Assembly (NCBI GenBank): GCA_946811185.2
Contig: OX328113.1
Location: 17,258,521-17,322,520, forward strand
DNA: 64,000 nucleotides
Direction: 5' to 3'
DNA from: Hippopus hippopus
Taxonomy: Eukaryota > Mollusca > Bivalvia > Cardiida > Cardiidae
Part shown: positions 18,991 to 31,100 of the stretch, piece after piece
How the letters are laid out: each line of letters starts with the position of its first letter
How positions within the stretch are numbered: the stretch's first letter is position 1
Program-made: the position numbers and the translations under genes
The notes under the pieces: model-generated
Told to the model about the DNA's origin: nothing
Database searches by the model: none
The model's input: the letters and a program-made list of their open reading frames with translations, nothing else

Positions 18991-19220
18991 TTAACTCTTT
19001 ACCAAACCACAAAATGTTTGACTGGTCCAAATTAAAAGCATCTGCAGACAACAAGTTAAATATATCTCAAAAAATTGAAATTTGTTTTGGAAAGGGTAAA
19101 AAACATTGTGGGAAAAGGAGAAAATGCTGGTTACCAGCATTTTCTCCTTTTCCCACAATGTTTTCAAAAACCTCATGTCTCATGGTCGTTTTAATTTGGG
19201 ATTGTGTAGTGAAGGATTAA
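18991..19220 (+). mobile_element. TTAA-type palindromic element, full length
   Basis: TTAACTCTTTACCAAACCAC to TAGTGAAGGATTAA with a perfect core (GGAGAAAATGCTGGTTACCAGCATTTTCTCC at 19117-19147). Its right TTAA (19217-19220) is also the left TTAA of the next copy. Confidence 0.9.
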
Positions 19221-19445
19221 ACCTTTACCAAACAATTAAACGGTTTCATGACCTAGCAGAAGAAGGTTTTGAAAATATTGTCCGAAAAGAAGTAAAAATG
19301 CTGGTAAACCAGCATTCAACTTTTTCCAAAATGATTTCTATATTTTCAAAGAAACATCCCATCATTTGAGTATCATTTAATGTGTATGGCTGCAATTGCT
19401 TTTATTTTCAACAAGTCTTAAAATGTTGCCATCTGGTAAAAAGAT
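19217..19445 (-). mobile_element. TTAA-type element, reversed, back to back with the previous copy
   Basis: TTAAACCTTTACCAAACAATT at the left; core AAAATGCTGGTAAACCAGCATT; right end CCATCTGGTAAAAAGATCC without TTAA. Confidence 0.8.
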
Positions 19446-19517
19446 CCTGTAATGGACATTTGCTAGTTGGGGAAAACAGCCAAACTACTGCCATCTTTCA
19501 GAAAAACTTAGCCAGAA

Positions 19518-19620
19518 GATGACTGTAAGAAAGGAGAAGGCAGTGAAGATTAAAGATCAAACTGTGCGTTTTATGCAATCTGATCTTGACTTATACTATC
19601 TGCAAAATGAAAAGAGTTGG
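19518..19620 (+). repeat. Degenerate hairpin of the second TTAA family
   Basis: AAAGATCAAACTGTGCGTTTTATGCAATCTGATCTTGA keeps the pairing with several mismatches. Confidence 0.5.
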
Positions 19621-19635
19621 ATTTTGCACTCTGTT

Positions 19636-19825
19636 GGTTAACCATTGACAAAACAAAACAGAGTTTAAAAGACCCTGAGGAAAGAGGCTTTTGAAAATAT
19701 TGTGGGAAAAGGAGAAAATGCTGGTTACCAGCATTTTCTCCTTTTTCCACTATGTTTTCTATGTTATCAAAAACAAATCACATCATATATTTCATGTTTA
19801 CTTTCTCCTCTACAAATGCTTTTAA
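19636..19825 (-). mobile_element. TTAA-type element, right end shortened
   Basis: TTAACCATTGACAAAACA, GACCCTGAGGAAAGAGGC, perfect core, then ACAAATGCTTTTAA. The TTAA at 19822-19825 is shared with the element that follows. Confidence 0.75.
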
Positions 19826-20003
19826 CCTTTAGGCTGCTAAGCTCCACTCACTCGCCTTTTGCGGACAGTGCAGTCTGATCTTGGATCTACATTGTCCGAT
19901 AAGAAGATATCTTTCACCCAAAAATACCTTTGAAATAGGAAATTCTGGTTTTTACTATCGGCTTGAAAGTTTCATGTCTGTTATTTAGCAGGATAAGGGT
20001 TAA
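19822..20003 (+). mobile_element. Second TTAA family, nearly complete
   Basis: TTAACCTTTAGGCTGCTAAGC to TTTAGCAGGATAAGGGTTAA, TTAA on both sides. One arm of the internal hairpin is deleted (only GTGCAGTCTGATCTTGG remains). Confidence 0.75.
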
Positions 20004-20038
20004 CATGGATGAGTTTCAAATTCAGTCATGAGGTAAAG

Positions 20039-20268
20039 GGTTAACTCTTTACCAAACGATAAAATTTTAGACTGGTCCAAATTGAAAGCACTTGCAGACG
20101 ACAAAATAAACCTAACTCAAAAATTGAAATTTGTTTGCCATAGGGTAGAAAACATTGTGGGAAAAGGAGAAAATGCTGGTTACCAGCATTTTCTTCTTTT
20201 CCCACAATGTTTTCAAAAGGCTTCTATCTCGAGGTTGTAAAAACCAGGGATTGTTTGGTAAAGGGTTT
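20039..20268 (+). mobile_element. TTAA-type palindromic element, full length
   Basis: GGTTAACTCTTTACCAAACGATAAAATTTTAGACTGGTCC to TTTGGTAAAGGGTTTA. Core intact except TTCTTC at the right. Confidence 0.9.
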
Positions 20269-20563
20269 AGAGTACCAGTTTGAATTATTAAACACACTGA
20301 AGGGATATGACAAGAGAAGAACAAGAATAATTAATAACTCAAGCCATCTTTCACCCTTTTCCTTCATGATGTCATATCTTATTGCACCTGCATTAAAAAT
20401 TTGAATTATGACCTTTGAAAACATTGTGACAGAAAGTGAAGTTACTGATGTTTACTTATTTGACTGACAATGTGTTTGTAACTTGCTAATAGTTGTTTTT
20501 ATAGAAATGTCACTCTGTACTTTGATCATCCTGTATAATTATATTTATGCTTTATTCTAGCCC

Positions 20564-20777
20564 TTAATTGTTAATCTGCTAAATATCTTAGATGAACCTT
20601 TCAAGCCTATAGTATAAACCTAATTACTGCCATTTCGAAAATTATTTATTAGGAGAAAGTATCTCCTCATCAGACAGTGTAGATTCAAGATCAGACTGCA
20701 TGTTCTGTGCAGTCTGATCTTGATCTACAGTGTCCGCAAAAAGGTCCTCGAGTCGTGCTTAGCAGTCTAGGGGTTAA
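20564..20777 (-). mobile_element. Second TTAA family, full length, reversed
   Basis: TTAATTGTTAATCTGCTAA at the left and CTTAGCAGTCTAGGGGTTAA at the right. The hairpin AAGATCAGACTGCATGTTCTGTGCAGTCTGATCTTG is complete. Confidence 0.8.
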
Positions 20778-20980
20778 AAAAAAAATTGTATTTTGGGCCA
20801 TAGGCCTCATATACAGAAAAAGCCTTTGCAACCATTGTCACTGATACTAGCTATTGTGAGTTAATTCCGATCAGTTATCTGGAATCACCAAACCTGATTT
20901 TTTTGTCTTAAACTTGCTCTGAATTTTTTATGCAAAAATGTCACTCTTCTACTCATCCTGTGCAATCATATTCTCTTTTC

Positions 20981-21203
20981 ACCCTTTACCAAACGATCCT
21001 AACTTTTAACATCTCAAAAGAAAAAGGCCTTTGAAAATATCATGAGACAAGGAGAAAATGGTAACCAAATACTAGTACATTCATTCTATCATTCCAAATT
21101 TCAATTTTTGACTTAAACTGTACATTTTGTTTTCTTGTATATGTACAGATACTTGTATTTTCAGCAAGTCTAAAATTTTGTCATCTGATAAAGAGTTAAA
21201 TCA
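20981..21203 (-). mobile_element. TTAA-type element, core lost
   Basis: ACCCTTTACCAAACGATCC at the left, GGAGAAAATGGTAACCA in place of the core, right end TTGTCATCTGATAAAGAGTTAA. Confidence 0.7.
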
Positions 21204-21344
21204 ATTATGGGCCGAAGGCCTAATACACCAAATAAACTGCTTGAACTTGAACCAGGACTGTTTTCTTTTCCGTTTCTATACTGATTTTATGTGTGGTCCT
21301 TCCTTTTTTTTATGTTTTTTTTTCCTGCATACATTCTAACCCAT

Positions 21345-21685
21345 AGATGCTATTGGCAAATTTTCTTTGCTTTGCCACTAACAATACAAAATCTTGATCT
21401 ACACTACCTGTAAGATCATTTTTAGTCAACATCCAACAGATCAAGTGGGAAATACCAAACAACAGAAAAACATATATCAACAGCAATGATTTTTATGTTT
21501 TTGTCATGAAACAAAATGAAGACATAAACAAAATCTAACTTTTACAAAATACCAAAAAATCTTACAATGGTTTTACATACTTCATATAGACTATCAACAT
21601 TGCACAATAACAAAACGTGAAGGTAAATTATATAATAATCATATATAAATAAATAATAGTTTTACAAAGCAATTCCGTCTTAATA
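21345..21685. other. AT-rich spacer, no gene seen
   Basis: A-rich, with a poor remnant near ATCTTGATCTACACTACC of the hairpin family. Nothing else was recognised. Confidence 0.4.
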
Positions 21686-21687
21686 CA

Positions 21688-21908
21688 GTTTACCTCATTA
21701 CCATACAACAAAATCTTAGATCTGTCCAAACTAAAAGCACTTGCAGACAGCAAATTGAATGTGGCTCAACTGATAGGATTTATTTCCAAAAGAGTGGAAA
21801 ACATTGTGGGAAAAGGAGAAAATGCTGGTTACCAGCATTTTCTCCTTTTCCCACATTGTTTTCTCAGGCAGGCTCTTTTAAATTCAGGATTGTTTGGTAA
21901 AGGGTTAA
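21688..21908 (+). mobile_element. TTAA-type palindromic element
   Basis: The left end is decayed (TACCTCATTACCATACAAC). Core perfect (21813-21843). Right end GTTTGGTAAAGGGTTAA. Confidence 0.85.
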
Positions 21909-22054
21909 ATATTTGTGAATCTTACATCTGTAGGGCTAACTACACTAAATAATTGTTCACTGTATCAAAAGACAAGGTATTATCAGTTGACAGTGCAGAT
22001 CAAGATCAGACTGCACAAAACATGTGGTCTGGGGCCATGTTTGCTCTAAATCAG

Positions 22055-22265
22055 GTATTAACCATTCACAAAATAACAGTCTTAGACAAAATCTTACTCT
22101 TGTCTAAAGCGGCAGTATCTCAAGGTGATAAATTAGATATGTCACAATAAACGAAATTTGTCTATGAAAGTGTTGAAAACATCGTTGGCAAAGCAGAGTT
22201 GGTAGTTCCCAGTATTTTCTTCCATTCTCACGATGTTGTCAAAGGCTAAGAGTTTTAGAATTTTG
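22055..22265 (+). mobile_element. TTAA-type element, diverged
   Basis: TTAACCATTCACAAAATAACA, GAAAACATCGTTGGCAAAGCAG and TCACGATGTTGTCAAAGGC blocks remain. The core is weak. Confidence 0.55.
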
Positions 22266-22269
22266 ATTA

Positions 22270-23455
22270 AGAAATGAATTTAAGATAATTGATGGTTTTG
22301 CCCCTTGTTCTTGGATCTACAACATTAAGTATCTTCATTTTTTAATCAGATATTCTGACTTTAAGACAACCTCAGCTTACTCCTTCATAAGATTGTACGA
22401 TTTTGACAAATTAACTACAGATACATTTAAAAATTCACCTTTTACCTTGCAAATGTGACTTTCTATACCCCTACAGCATAGTTTTTCAAAACATTTGTAA
22501 AGAAACGATTGCTTTGTGCAGTCTGATCTTGATCAACTGAAATTTAAAGGAGAAAAAAAAAATGAAAGTAAGTTGTTGAAAGAATAATGCCAACAAAATA
22601 CTAGTAAATAGGAAAGCACTTTGCACAGTGCTTTTTGTCACAAAGCCACCTACAAATGTGACAAATATTCATATGGTAGAAAGTTTTCACAATTTTGGCA
22701 AAATAATTCCAAAAATCTCCCCCCCCCCCCCCTGATTTTTTTGGCCATCCCATGATGTCCTATTTATCCACAATCAAAGTCACAATAAGTAATTTAAAAC
22801 AAATTTACATTACTGAGAGAAAAAAAAGGAGAACATCAAAAAAAAAGGGGGTGTATGTTGAATTTACATTATAAACATACAATGTCATTTCACAAATGAT
22901 AAACAACAATTATCTAGGGCAGAAAAATAATGCTGAAACACGGTGAGGGTATTTTTCTAGGAAAAACGATTTGAATGTTTAACCTTAGTTGTCGGAAAAA
23001 AAAAAATACTGAAAAAATTTCCACTCACAGAATAGAAAATTCTACAGAATAAAAACAAAAACTTGGTAGTTTCCTCATGTTTTCTACACATATTTCATGT
23101 TTTAAGTTTAAAAGCCATCTCTTGCATGTGAATGAAAATTAGCAGTCTCTGTAAATTTTCTGAAAATACTTGCAAAAGGAAACACTGTTCCTATTCACCA
23201 ACTATTCTTAATAAATAACAACGCTTTAAGTCTTATTCTTCATGATTTTCTTAATTTGAAAGGAACACAACTTCTGATTAGCTACATCAATTGCTTTAGC
23301 CAATTAGAAAGTTGTGTTCCTTTCAATTTTAGAAAATTCTGGAGAATAAAATAAGAAAAATCTGGAGAATAAGACTGAGAAAGTTCTTAGGAATGGTTGG
23401 TGCATATGGACCCTGGTTTAATGTCCTGTCTATAAACCAGCATAATTAACACTGA
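22270..23455. other. Gene-free AT-rich stretch
   Basis: Holds a C run (22719-22733), A runs, and one clean inverted repeat at 23258-23327 listed separately. No reading frame with recognisable protein features. Confidence 0.4.
23258..23327. repeat. Inverted repeat, GAAAGGAACACAACTT arms
   Basis: TTGAAAGGAACACAACTTCTGATTAGCTA and its complement TAGC-CAATTAGAAAGTTGTGTTCCTTTCAA form a ~28-bp stem with a short loop. Confidence 0.75.
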
Positions 23456-23456
23456 A

Positions 23457-23655
23457 CTCTCTATTAGATGACAAAATGTTAGACTCTTCCATATTGAAAG
23501 CATTTGCTGATGACAATTTAAATGTAGTTCAAATGACAGAACTTTTCTTTGAAAAGCTATAAAAAATAGTGGCTAAAGAAGAAAATGCTGGTTATCAGTA
23601 TTTTCTCCTTTTCCTGTAATATTTATCAAGGTCAGGAAAGGGAGGCGAATTGTTA
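23457..23655 (+). mobile_element. TTAA-type element, ends decayed
   Basis: AGATGACAAAATGTTAGACTCTTCC, GAAGAAAATGCTGGTTATCAGTATTTTCTCC. The right end is lost after TCAAGGTCAGG. Confidence 0.65.
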
Positions 23656-23890
23656 AATATTTTTCAATCTGTTTCTATCCTTCACAAATTTTCAGATAAC
23701 AAAAACCAAACAAAAACCTATCTTGTAAAATATAATAATCTCCTTGAACACAAGTGAAAAACAAAGTGGCAAAATGAGAAATTGGCTGACCATGTACAAT
23801 TTCTCCTCTTGCTGAAATAGTTTTCACATAGGTTCGTCTGCAAAACAGAAACAGGTATCTGCAGGTGGTAACTGACTCTTGAAAATAGTT

Positions 23891-24118
23891 TAATTATCTC
23901 TTTACCAAACAATAAAGTTATAGGCTGGTCCAAATTAACACCATTTGGGGGCAAAAAATTACATGTTGCTCAAATGGTTAAATTTGTCTTTGATATGGTA
24001 GAAAACATTGTGGGTATAGGAGAAAATGCTGGTTACCAGCATTTTCTCCTTTTCCCACAATGTTTTCAAAAGCCTTCTTCCCCAGGGTCTTTTGAAAGAC
24101 AAGATTATTTGGTTAAAG
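23891..24118 (+). mobile_element. TTAA-type palindromic element
   Basis: TTATCTCTTTACCAAACAATAAAG at the left. Perfect core at 24020-24050. Right end ATTATTTGGTTAAAG. Confidence 0.85.
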
Positions 24119-24259
24119 CAGGAGGCCTTCTAACAGAGTACTGTGTATGTGGAAATTTTTGTGATGTGGAAATTTTTTGCAATTTCGCAAATTTGAAAAA
24201 TTTCGCAATCTTTTCTGTTCTCATATTTTATCACAAGTATACCAACAAAAAATGAGTGC

Positions 24260-25300
24260 CTTTAATTCGCAAATGTTTCTGTACGCAAAATGTCAGTAAT
24301 CAGTATTTCGCAAATTTTTTTGAAACGCGTACATATCTACTTATACGGTATACAAAGAAAAATTTGCTTCATTTCCCTTTTGTCCAGAATGCTTGACGAT
24401 AATGAGTCATCATTCTGGTAAAGAATGAGCAATTTCTCCATTCCTCACAAAGTTTTGTTTGAAACTGTATCACCTGCAAAATTTCAATGTTATTAAACCC
24501 CGTTTCTTAACCTATTTAAAGGATAATGTGGGTGAATTACTAATTTATTCTAACCTAGTAGTTGTGTACCAGGAGTGAACTATACAAGTCCAGCTGAACT
24601 GAAAAAGCAAGTATTTACAAAGAGCACCTTTAATATTTAGAGGTAAAAAGCAGCTTCAGTGGAGGTGAAAGACCTGGGGACAGTTTTAATAAAGTACTTT
24701 CATAAATGTAAGTTTTAAATTTCATATGCTTTTGCTCATGTCAACAATTTTCATTTAACTTGAATTTGCATTGTTAAGTTGGAGCGTAAGGTTTTGCGTA
24801 ACTTATAACAAAATATTGATCATAAGTGAGGACATAGGCCGAAACATGGAAAGATTTTGTGTATTGCAAATATCAAGAAGAAAGAAACTTGAGAGAAAAA
24901 AAAAAATAATTATCCTCACAGCTATCTACAGTAATCATTTACTTCTCTTTATGACAAATTATTTTTCCATCACACGTTCTGTTCCATTTTTGACAGAAGT
25001 TTTTGATATATCAGATGAAGTGAAATGTGAGCAATGCTTATAAATTATTTCATTTTTCCCTCCATTTGATTGCCAAACACCTACCTAGGAAATAATTGCA
25101 TGAGAAATTCTGTTTCTGCCTTCACTTGAAGCACTACTGAAATATTTATTTCACAAAGTTACAGTAGTTTAGTAAAATGGATTAACAAATTTGGCAAATC
25201 GAAGCCGAAAGTTACTGTAATAAGTGTGCAGAAACATACAAATTGTTAGTAAAACTGTCCCTTGGAATGAAGGGTACACACTGGTGTACTGTGAATCAAA
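24260..25300. other. Gene-free stretch
   Basis: AT-rich, with repeated ATTTCGCAAATTT/TTTGCAATTTCGC words at 24150-24330. No supported coding sequence or repeat family. Confidence 0.4.
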
Positions 25301-25312
25301 TGTAAAACTTAA

Positions 25313-25696
25313 ATTCTAACATGACACGTGAATTCGGCTCTATAAACACAGTGCAACGAAAGCGTGGTAAAATCTACGTTATTCTATGTAGAGTGACATC
25401 ATTCTATATAGAGTGACGTCATTCTGTATAAAGTAAGTAAGTTATTCAATGGAATATAATCTGCATCCACGTTTTTACTCTAAGTATGACCTTGTTTTCC
25501 TTTGATTAAGAGTTGGTCATGTTAGAATCGAACTAATCTTCTTTCTATCGTGGTTTATCGTTCAATAAACCACGTTGTGAGTTATGAGGCGCAATGAATA
25601 AACCACTCGGGCTATTGCCCTCGTGGATTACTTATTGTGCCTCATAACTCACAACTGTGGTTTATTGAACGATAAACCACGATAGAACGAAGATTA
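25313..25696 (+). mobile_element. Composite element: 216-bp TIR part plus ~160-bp hairpin (copy 1)
   Basis: Part 1 (25313-25528) has 13-bp TIRs ATTCTAACATGAC / GTCATGTTAGAAT and two TAGAGTGA(C)..TCATTCT.TATA repeats. After CGAACT, part 2 (25535-25695) is a near-perfect hairpin with ~70-bp arms (AATCTTC.TTCTATCGTGGTTTATCGTTCAATAAACCAC). The same two parts with the same junction, reversed, occur at 58719-59105. Confidence 0.85.
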
Positions 25697-26261
25697 TTTC
25701 TTAAGTAAATCTTATGTAAAATATCCACCAAGCAGTACACATTGGTAACCTTGTGTGCATATTATTGACAAAAGCAAGCTGTCCTTTTCCAATAATGTTT
25801 TCCAAAGCTGTTTCCTGCAAGAGCATAAAAAGCTGTATAATTAATACATTTACATGTAAATTAAATTTTACAATACATGTATTTTAAGACTACACTATTT
25901 TCAGACTATTTTGGACTTAATTTTTTATTCTCTTTTCCCTTCTATACATATATCCTGGTTTCAAAACCATTTTATTTCATAAAATCAAAAAGCACCTATT
26001 AATTCAACACAAAAATACTAACACATTTTTTTACAAAAATAATGTTATCTAAATGATGCATCAACCCCCTCATTTACTTCAATTACCTCTAACAGACCAA
26101 TCCAGTATTCCCAGTGTTTTCTCCAGCTTCAACAATGTTTTCTAACCTTGAAAGGATACATTCCATCATTCAATCAAATAAAGTTAGGTGTATGTGAATG
26201 CTGTCAACTTGGACGAATCTAAAATTTTGGCATCTGGTAAACAGCTATTTCATTGAATGGT

Positions 26262-26477
26262 GTTTTACACCCCTTTCGATATCATTTCAGTCATATCGTG
26301 GCGGCAACAGCTAACATATTCATGTATTTCCTGGGTTTCACCAGCACTAGTCTGGGGCTCTGAAGTGTCTTGCCCAAGGACACTTCCATGAAAAACCCAT
26401 TGGATCTAGTGAGGCTGGAACCCGAGGCCTCCAGGTTACAAGTCCTGCACTTTACTGCTGAGCCACACAGGACCCCT
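26262..26477 (-). mobile_element. tRNA-derived SINE (family A), reversed
   Basis: Right end AGCCACACAGGACCCC is the reversed tRNA head. The body has TCTGGGGCTCTGAAGTGTCTTGCCC and the tail ATATCATTTCAGTCATATCGTGGCGGC. The tail lies at the left. Confidence 0.85.
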
Positions 26478-26547
26478 AAATAGTTATTTCAAACTCTCAG
26501 TATACTAAGATAATCATAGAAAGATACTAAAACTTTAAGTATGCATT

Positions 26548-26794
26548 CGGCCCATGCTCTGTGAAAAGGGAGTTCTATGCATCCGCAAAAAGTATGGATC
26601 CGGGTCAGCCTGCAAAGTCTGACATGGATAGCAACTTTTTGCTATTCATAAATTTTCTGCATGTCCAAGGACCATACTACCTCATGATTCAGTTGTTAGA
26701 CAAAATGCTTTTTATAAATCTGTAATTATGTGACAACTTGCTTGGTAAAATGCATCAAGGAGATGCATTAAACCCTCTTGTGTGAGAGCATAGC
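26548..26794 (+). mobile_element. GAGCCATGCTCTG-family element
   Basis: CCCATGCTCTGTGAAAAGGGAG to CCCTCTTGTGTGAGAGCATAGCTC. The internal hairpin is reduced (GGGTCAGCCTGCAAAGTCTGAC). Confidence 0.75.
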
Positions 26795-26829
26795 TCAATT
26801 CTTCCAGCATGTATTCATTAAGTCATCAT

Positions 26830-27095
26830 TTAGCCTGCAACATGCGAAAAGGGGCTTTCGGACATTTGCGTAAAGTGTCGTCTCGGATCAGCCTGCGCAG
26901 TCCACGCAGGCTGATCCGAGATGGCACTTTACATCTATATTAGATTTTGTCCTACAGTTGGCTTTCGTGAAACAGAAAATCACACACGATCAGGAAGTGA
27001 CGTCGCGGATTAGCCTGTGCGTACTGTGCAGGCTGATCCGGGATGACACTTTACGCAAATGTTCGAATGTCCCTTTTCACCTGTTGCAGGCCATT
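26830..27095 (+). mobile_element. GGCCTGCAACATGCGAAAAGG-ended non-autonomous element (copy 1)
   Basis: TIRs of ~50 bp: GCCTGCAACATGCGAAAAGGGG..TTTGCGTAAAGTGTC and its complement ending CCTGTTGCAGGCC. Each arm also carries its own hairpin (GGATCAGCCTGCGCAGTCCACGCAGGCTGATCC at 26886-26918, and 27007-27041). Second copy at 61660-61925. Confidence 0.8.
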
Positions 27096-27336
27096 TAGTC
27101 GTCATTCATACATGGATAAAGGTTTCTTAACCTAAAAAAAATCCAAAAAACAGTTCAATACCAGGTCAGATTGCTCATATGAGCAATTCAAACTGCAGCT
27201 TTAGTGTTCCTACAAAACATGTCTGTGCCAGGAAAATCTTTAAATTAAGTAATATGATCCAATCTTCATATGAAGTAATATAATCTTATCATCACATGTT
27301 CAAAAAGTAGTGACTTTACTCTATTTCTTTCATCCA

Positions 27337-28109
27337 TTAATCATCACTTATAACAGAAAGTGGAGATATTCTCCCATTCTGAATTGCCAATTCGCAACTT
27401 TTCCGACGGACTCGTTTCATCCCGCCACCTACAGCACCGGTTTTATCCTTGTTGAAAATTTCTTCACTTTTGCTCTTCTCGCTGACAATATCGTCCTTAA
27501 TCTCCTTTTTCTTGTAAATGTCTTCACTGTGACATCTTGATAACAGTGACTCATCATGACTGTTCATTCCGTCAGCCATACCAAATTTCATCGAAATGGA
27601 GGAGGCAAAACTAGCCAGTGATTCGCCTTCACTGACTTCACCATGTGACATTTGACCTTTATGTTTTCCTGGACACCTTCCATCACAAACACTGCCCATC
27701 TCCATAGCTTTACAAAATTCTGGATGATCACTTTCAACCTCTGTAAGTAATATAGCCGGCTCGGAATTATTTCTGACAGCTAACCGTTTTCCTTTGCATT
27801 TTTCCATTCCTTCATCACTCTCCGAGTCCTCTTCATTGCACATTTCTGAGAGGGAGTCAATATCATGCTTTCCCATTGGTAAATCCAATACCATATCATC
27901 TGCCTGAAAACTCTGCAGACTCACTTGATCCGAAAAGTGAACATTCATTTGTTCTGTGGCTTTCTCTGCCAGTTTGGCGTTTCTGCGGCACTTCCTGCAC
28001 CTTAAGTTGTGCTGTTTCCCATTCTCCTCATGATCACACAGGCTTCCACAACCTGATAGTGGGGATCCAGGACAGGAAGTGATTTTTTTCTTTTCATCTT
28101 GAGATAGAC
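27337..28109 (-). CDS. RNF19: RNF19 exon 11, C-terminal disordered tail and stop
   Basis: Acceptor TAATTATAG (AG at 28110-28111) and stop at 27337. It codes for residues 689-945: a cluster CRKCRRNAK, many Ser/Glu/Lys residues, and no folded domain. The tail carries acidic Ser-rich stretches ([19 protein letters not shown]) that could be phosphorylated; this is inference. Confidence 0.85.
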
Positions 28110-31100
28110 CTATAATTACACATGAAGACAGGATGTTAGTATTTTATATATTCTTCAATAAATAACAAAATCTTAACCTTATTCATATTGTAAGCATTTA
28201 CTTTTTGCAGACACAAAGTAGGTATTGAATAGGTAGAAAACACTGTAGAAAGATGAAAAAATGTTATATGATATTAAGTTTTCATATCTTTGTAAACATT
28301 TTTGGACACAGACCAATCACTTGTAGCAATTATAGCAAATATTTTTAAGGAATGAAGAGAACTTTTTTTGTTTTCATGGAAGTATAAAAAAAAAAAACAC
28401 CCCTAATCACATTGTATGAAACTGTGAAAAAAACCCTAATCACATTGTATGAAACCACTTCGCGGTTTCATACAATGTGATTAGGTTTTTTTTTTCATAC
28501 CTCCATGAAAACAAAAAATTCTCTTCATTCCTTATAATTCAGTATCACAGACAACAAATATGAACTTAAATAATACTAACTGCTCTTTTTTGTAAATCCA
28601 ATATTGCATATTTATTTAACGTCCACTGGATATTTCATAGCATGGTAAAACTGCTCATTCATTACGTAAAAATGACGTAAATTCATGACGTCCTTATAGC
28701 ATTGAACATTTGCAGATTTAGTAGATTTATTATTAAAAGTGCAATATGCTAGAAGTAAGTTGAAAATAAGATTGTTAGAACCCAGCAAAGTGACAATGAG
28801 TTCTAAGCTCTCTCTATGAATTTACTGTTGGACATTTTTTTTTTCAATATTCAGAGAAAATAAATTCAGCTAGCAATTTAACTTCGGACTCGATATAAAA
28901 CCAGACAGAAAAACATTATGAAATCTTGTATACATGTTTGTTTACATTAGTTTGACTGCAAAAGTAGTTCCGGCACTGCATAATTTTTTTTTTCATGGAG
29001 CTATAAAAAAAAATTTCAGCCAATCAGAACTCACCAGTGTTCATGAAAATAACTAGTACCGAATTATTCAGTAATGAAAGAGAGATTTAAGAAAATGTTA
29101 AAGTTTTTGCACAGGGCTCTGACAATACCTTCACATTTTCTCCTAAAACAACTCCTAAAGAATTCATAATTGAACAATACCTGATGTAAGGCTTGATATT
29201 TCCCCATCTCTGGGAGTTCCGCCACTGTTTATTGTGGTAATGTTGCTATGTTCTGAATCTGTTTGTGGCAGGGACAACTGTCCTGGCTTGGAAATGTCCA
29301 CATGAACTTCTGATGGGTTGGTGATTGAGGCACTGTCCATTCTGTAAGAACATAAAATCTCAATATTTATGGATTTAACAACACATATTAGAAATAGAAT
29401 ACTTAGGAGTAATGCTCTGTGAAAAGGGGGCTTAATGCACTTGCAAACACTATTGATACAGGTCAGCCTGTGCATTCTGCCCAGGTTGACCTTGGCCGAA
29501 CCTTTCTGCTATTGGTCAATTTTCTGCTTGTCAAAGAACCATTCTATCTCAGGGTTCAGTTGTTTGTAAGACAAAATGGATTTTATTGATCCATGATCAT
29601 ATGATAACTTGCTTGGTATCAGGCATCACAGAGATGCATTAAGATCCCTTTTGTCAGAGCTCAAATTTACTGGCCGTTCAAAAATTCAACATTTAATTCT
29701 AAATTCCAAAGACTAGCCATCTGATTGTGTTTGGAAAAGTAGTGTGTACATCACCAGGAAAAAGGTTGCTAACTGCATAAGAGTTTTCGTCCTGGTATAT
29801 TTGGCATCTGAAGAGAACTGAGAAAGGTTGGTCCATTGAATATGGTCCTATGATGGTGGTAGCTCAATAGATAAGATTTGTTTAAATTAGGCACGCTTAA
29901 GAAAAGTGCATCTTACTTTTTCAATCTTTGTTAAATTTCACCCGAGTATAAAATTCACAACTGATAGGTACTATGTTTGTTTGTTTTTTGATCTGGTGAA
30001 TAATTTTGAAAACATAATTGTAGGTAGTTATTGATCCTGCTAGTTCACAACACCTTGTAAGTTTAATTTCCGTAACACCTTTGCTCTAAATTTCCCAAAC
30101 ACATACTTGTAGGCATTTTTTGATCTGGCTAGTTCACAAAACCTTGTAAGCTAAATTCCCTTATCACCTACTTGTAGTTAGCTATAGACCCTGCCAGTCC
30201 ACGAGTGCTTGCATCATCTCCCACCACTGACTTTTCTCCAATAGACTTTTCACCAATGCTGAAATTTGCAGATTCACTGCTGAAGCTGGCTCTTTTACCT
30301 GACGGGATGTCAGCCTCCATTTCTGCTTGTACTTCTAGTCTGTAACATAATATAATATATGTCATCATAACAACTCAATCATGCTCTGTGAAAAGGGTGG
30401 TTAATGCTCTGCAAAGAGCTTAATGTCAGCATGCACAGTCTGCAAAGACTGAAACTGGTCGAAACATTTCCTATTTGTAAATTTTCTGAATGCCCAAAGA
30501 CCTTTCTATGTCATAATTTACCCACTTGATAAACAAAATAGATTCTATGGATCCATAACTAAGAGACAACTGGCTTGGTATGATGCATCCCAGAGATGCA
30601 TCAAACCCCCTTTTAGTGGTGTACCGATGATCAGGTAGTATCGATAAGCGGCGTGCTGGAAGCTCCCGATTCCGATTATCGATTGAACTTTATCACAATC
30701 GATCATCGGCATGAAATGGAGGAGCGGTATGCAAGCTGTCTCTGCACCGTCCGGCTAAAGTTTTTATTTTTATCGGCAATTTCTTCAGTTTTTTTGTCTC
30801 AACTTACGAGATAAGTGGAGAAAGGGTGAAGCAAGAAACCAAAGCTACTGGGCCACGTGGGTGAATAAGTCGCCTTCAATGGCTCAACTTTGCCTAATCA
30901 AGCTTGCACGGCGAAAAAACTTTGCCTTAAAAAATTTTCGACCTGGCTTACATTAATGAAGTATTGGTAATCTAAGACAAAGGTGACACAAGTTACCCTT
31001 TATCAACTTTGTCAGTTTAGATAAGACAGCAGAGTGTTATGATCCTTATCTGTTACTAACTCGCTAAATCCACCCCTTTATCCCAAGAAAACCTGTCTTT

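Noticed and set aside
19106..19369. Recurrent peptides such as [19 protein letters not shown] in many frames of the window
   Set aside because: They are translations of the palindromic core of the TTAA element, not a protein family.
24771..25043. 90-codon plus-strand reading frame
   Set aside because: AT-rich, lysine and isoleucine runs, no homology recognised and no splice context.
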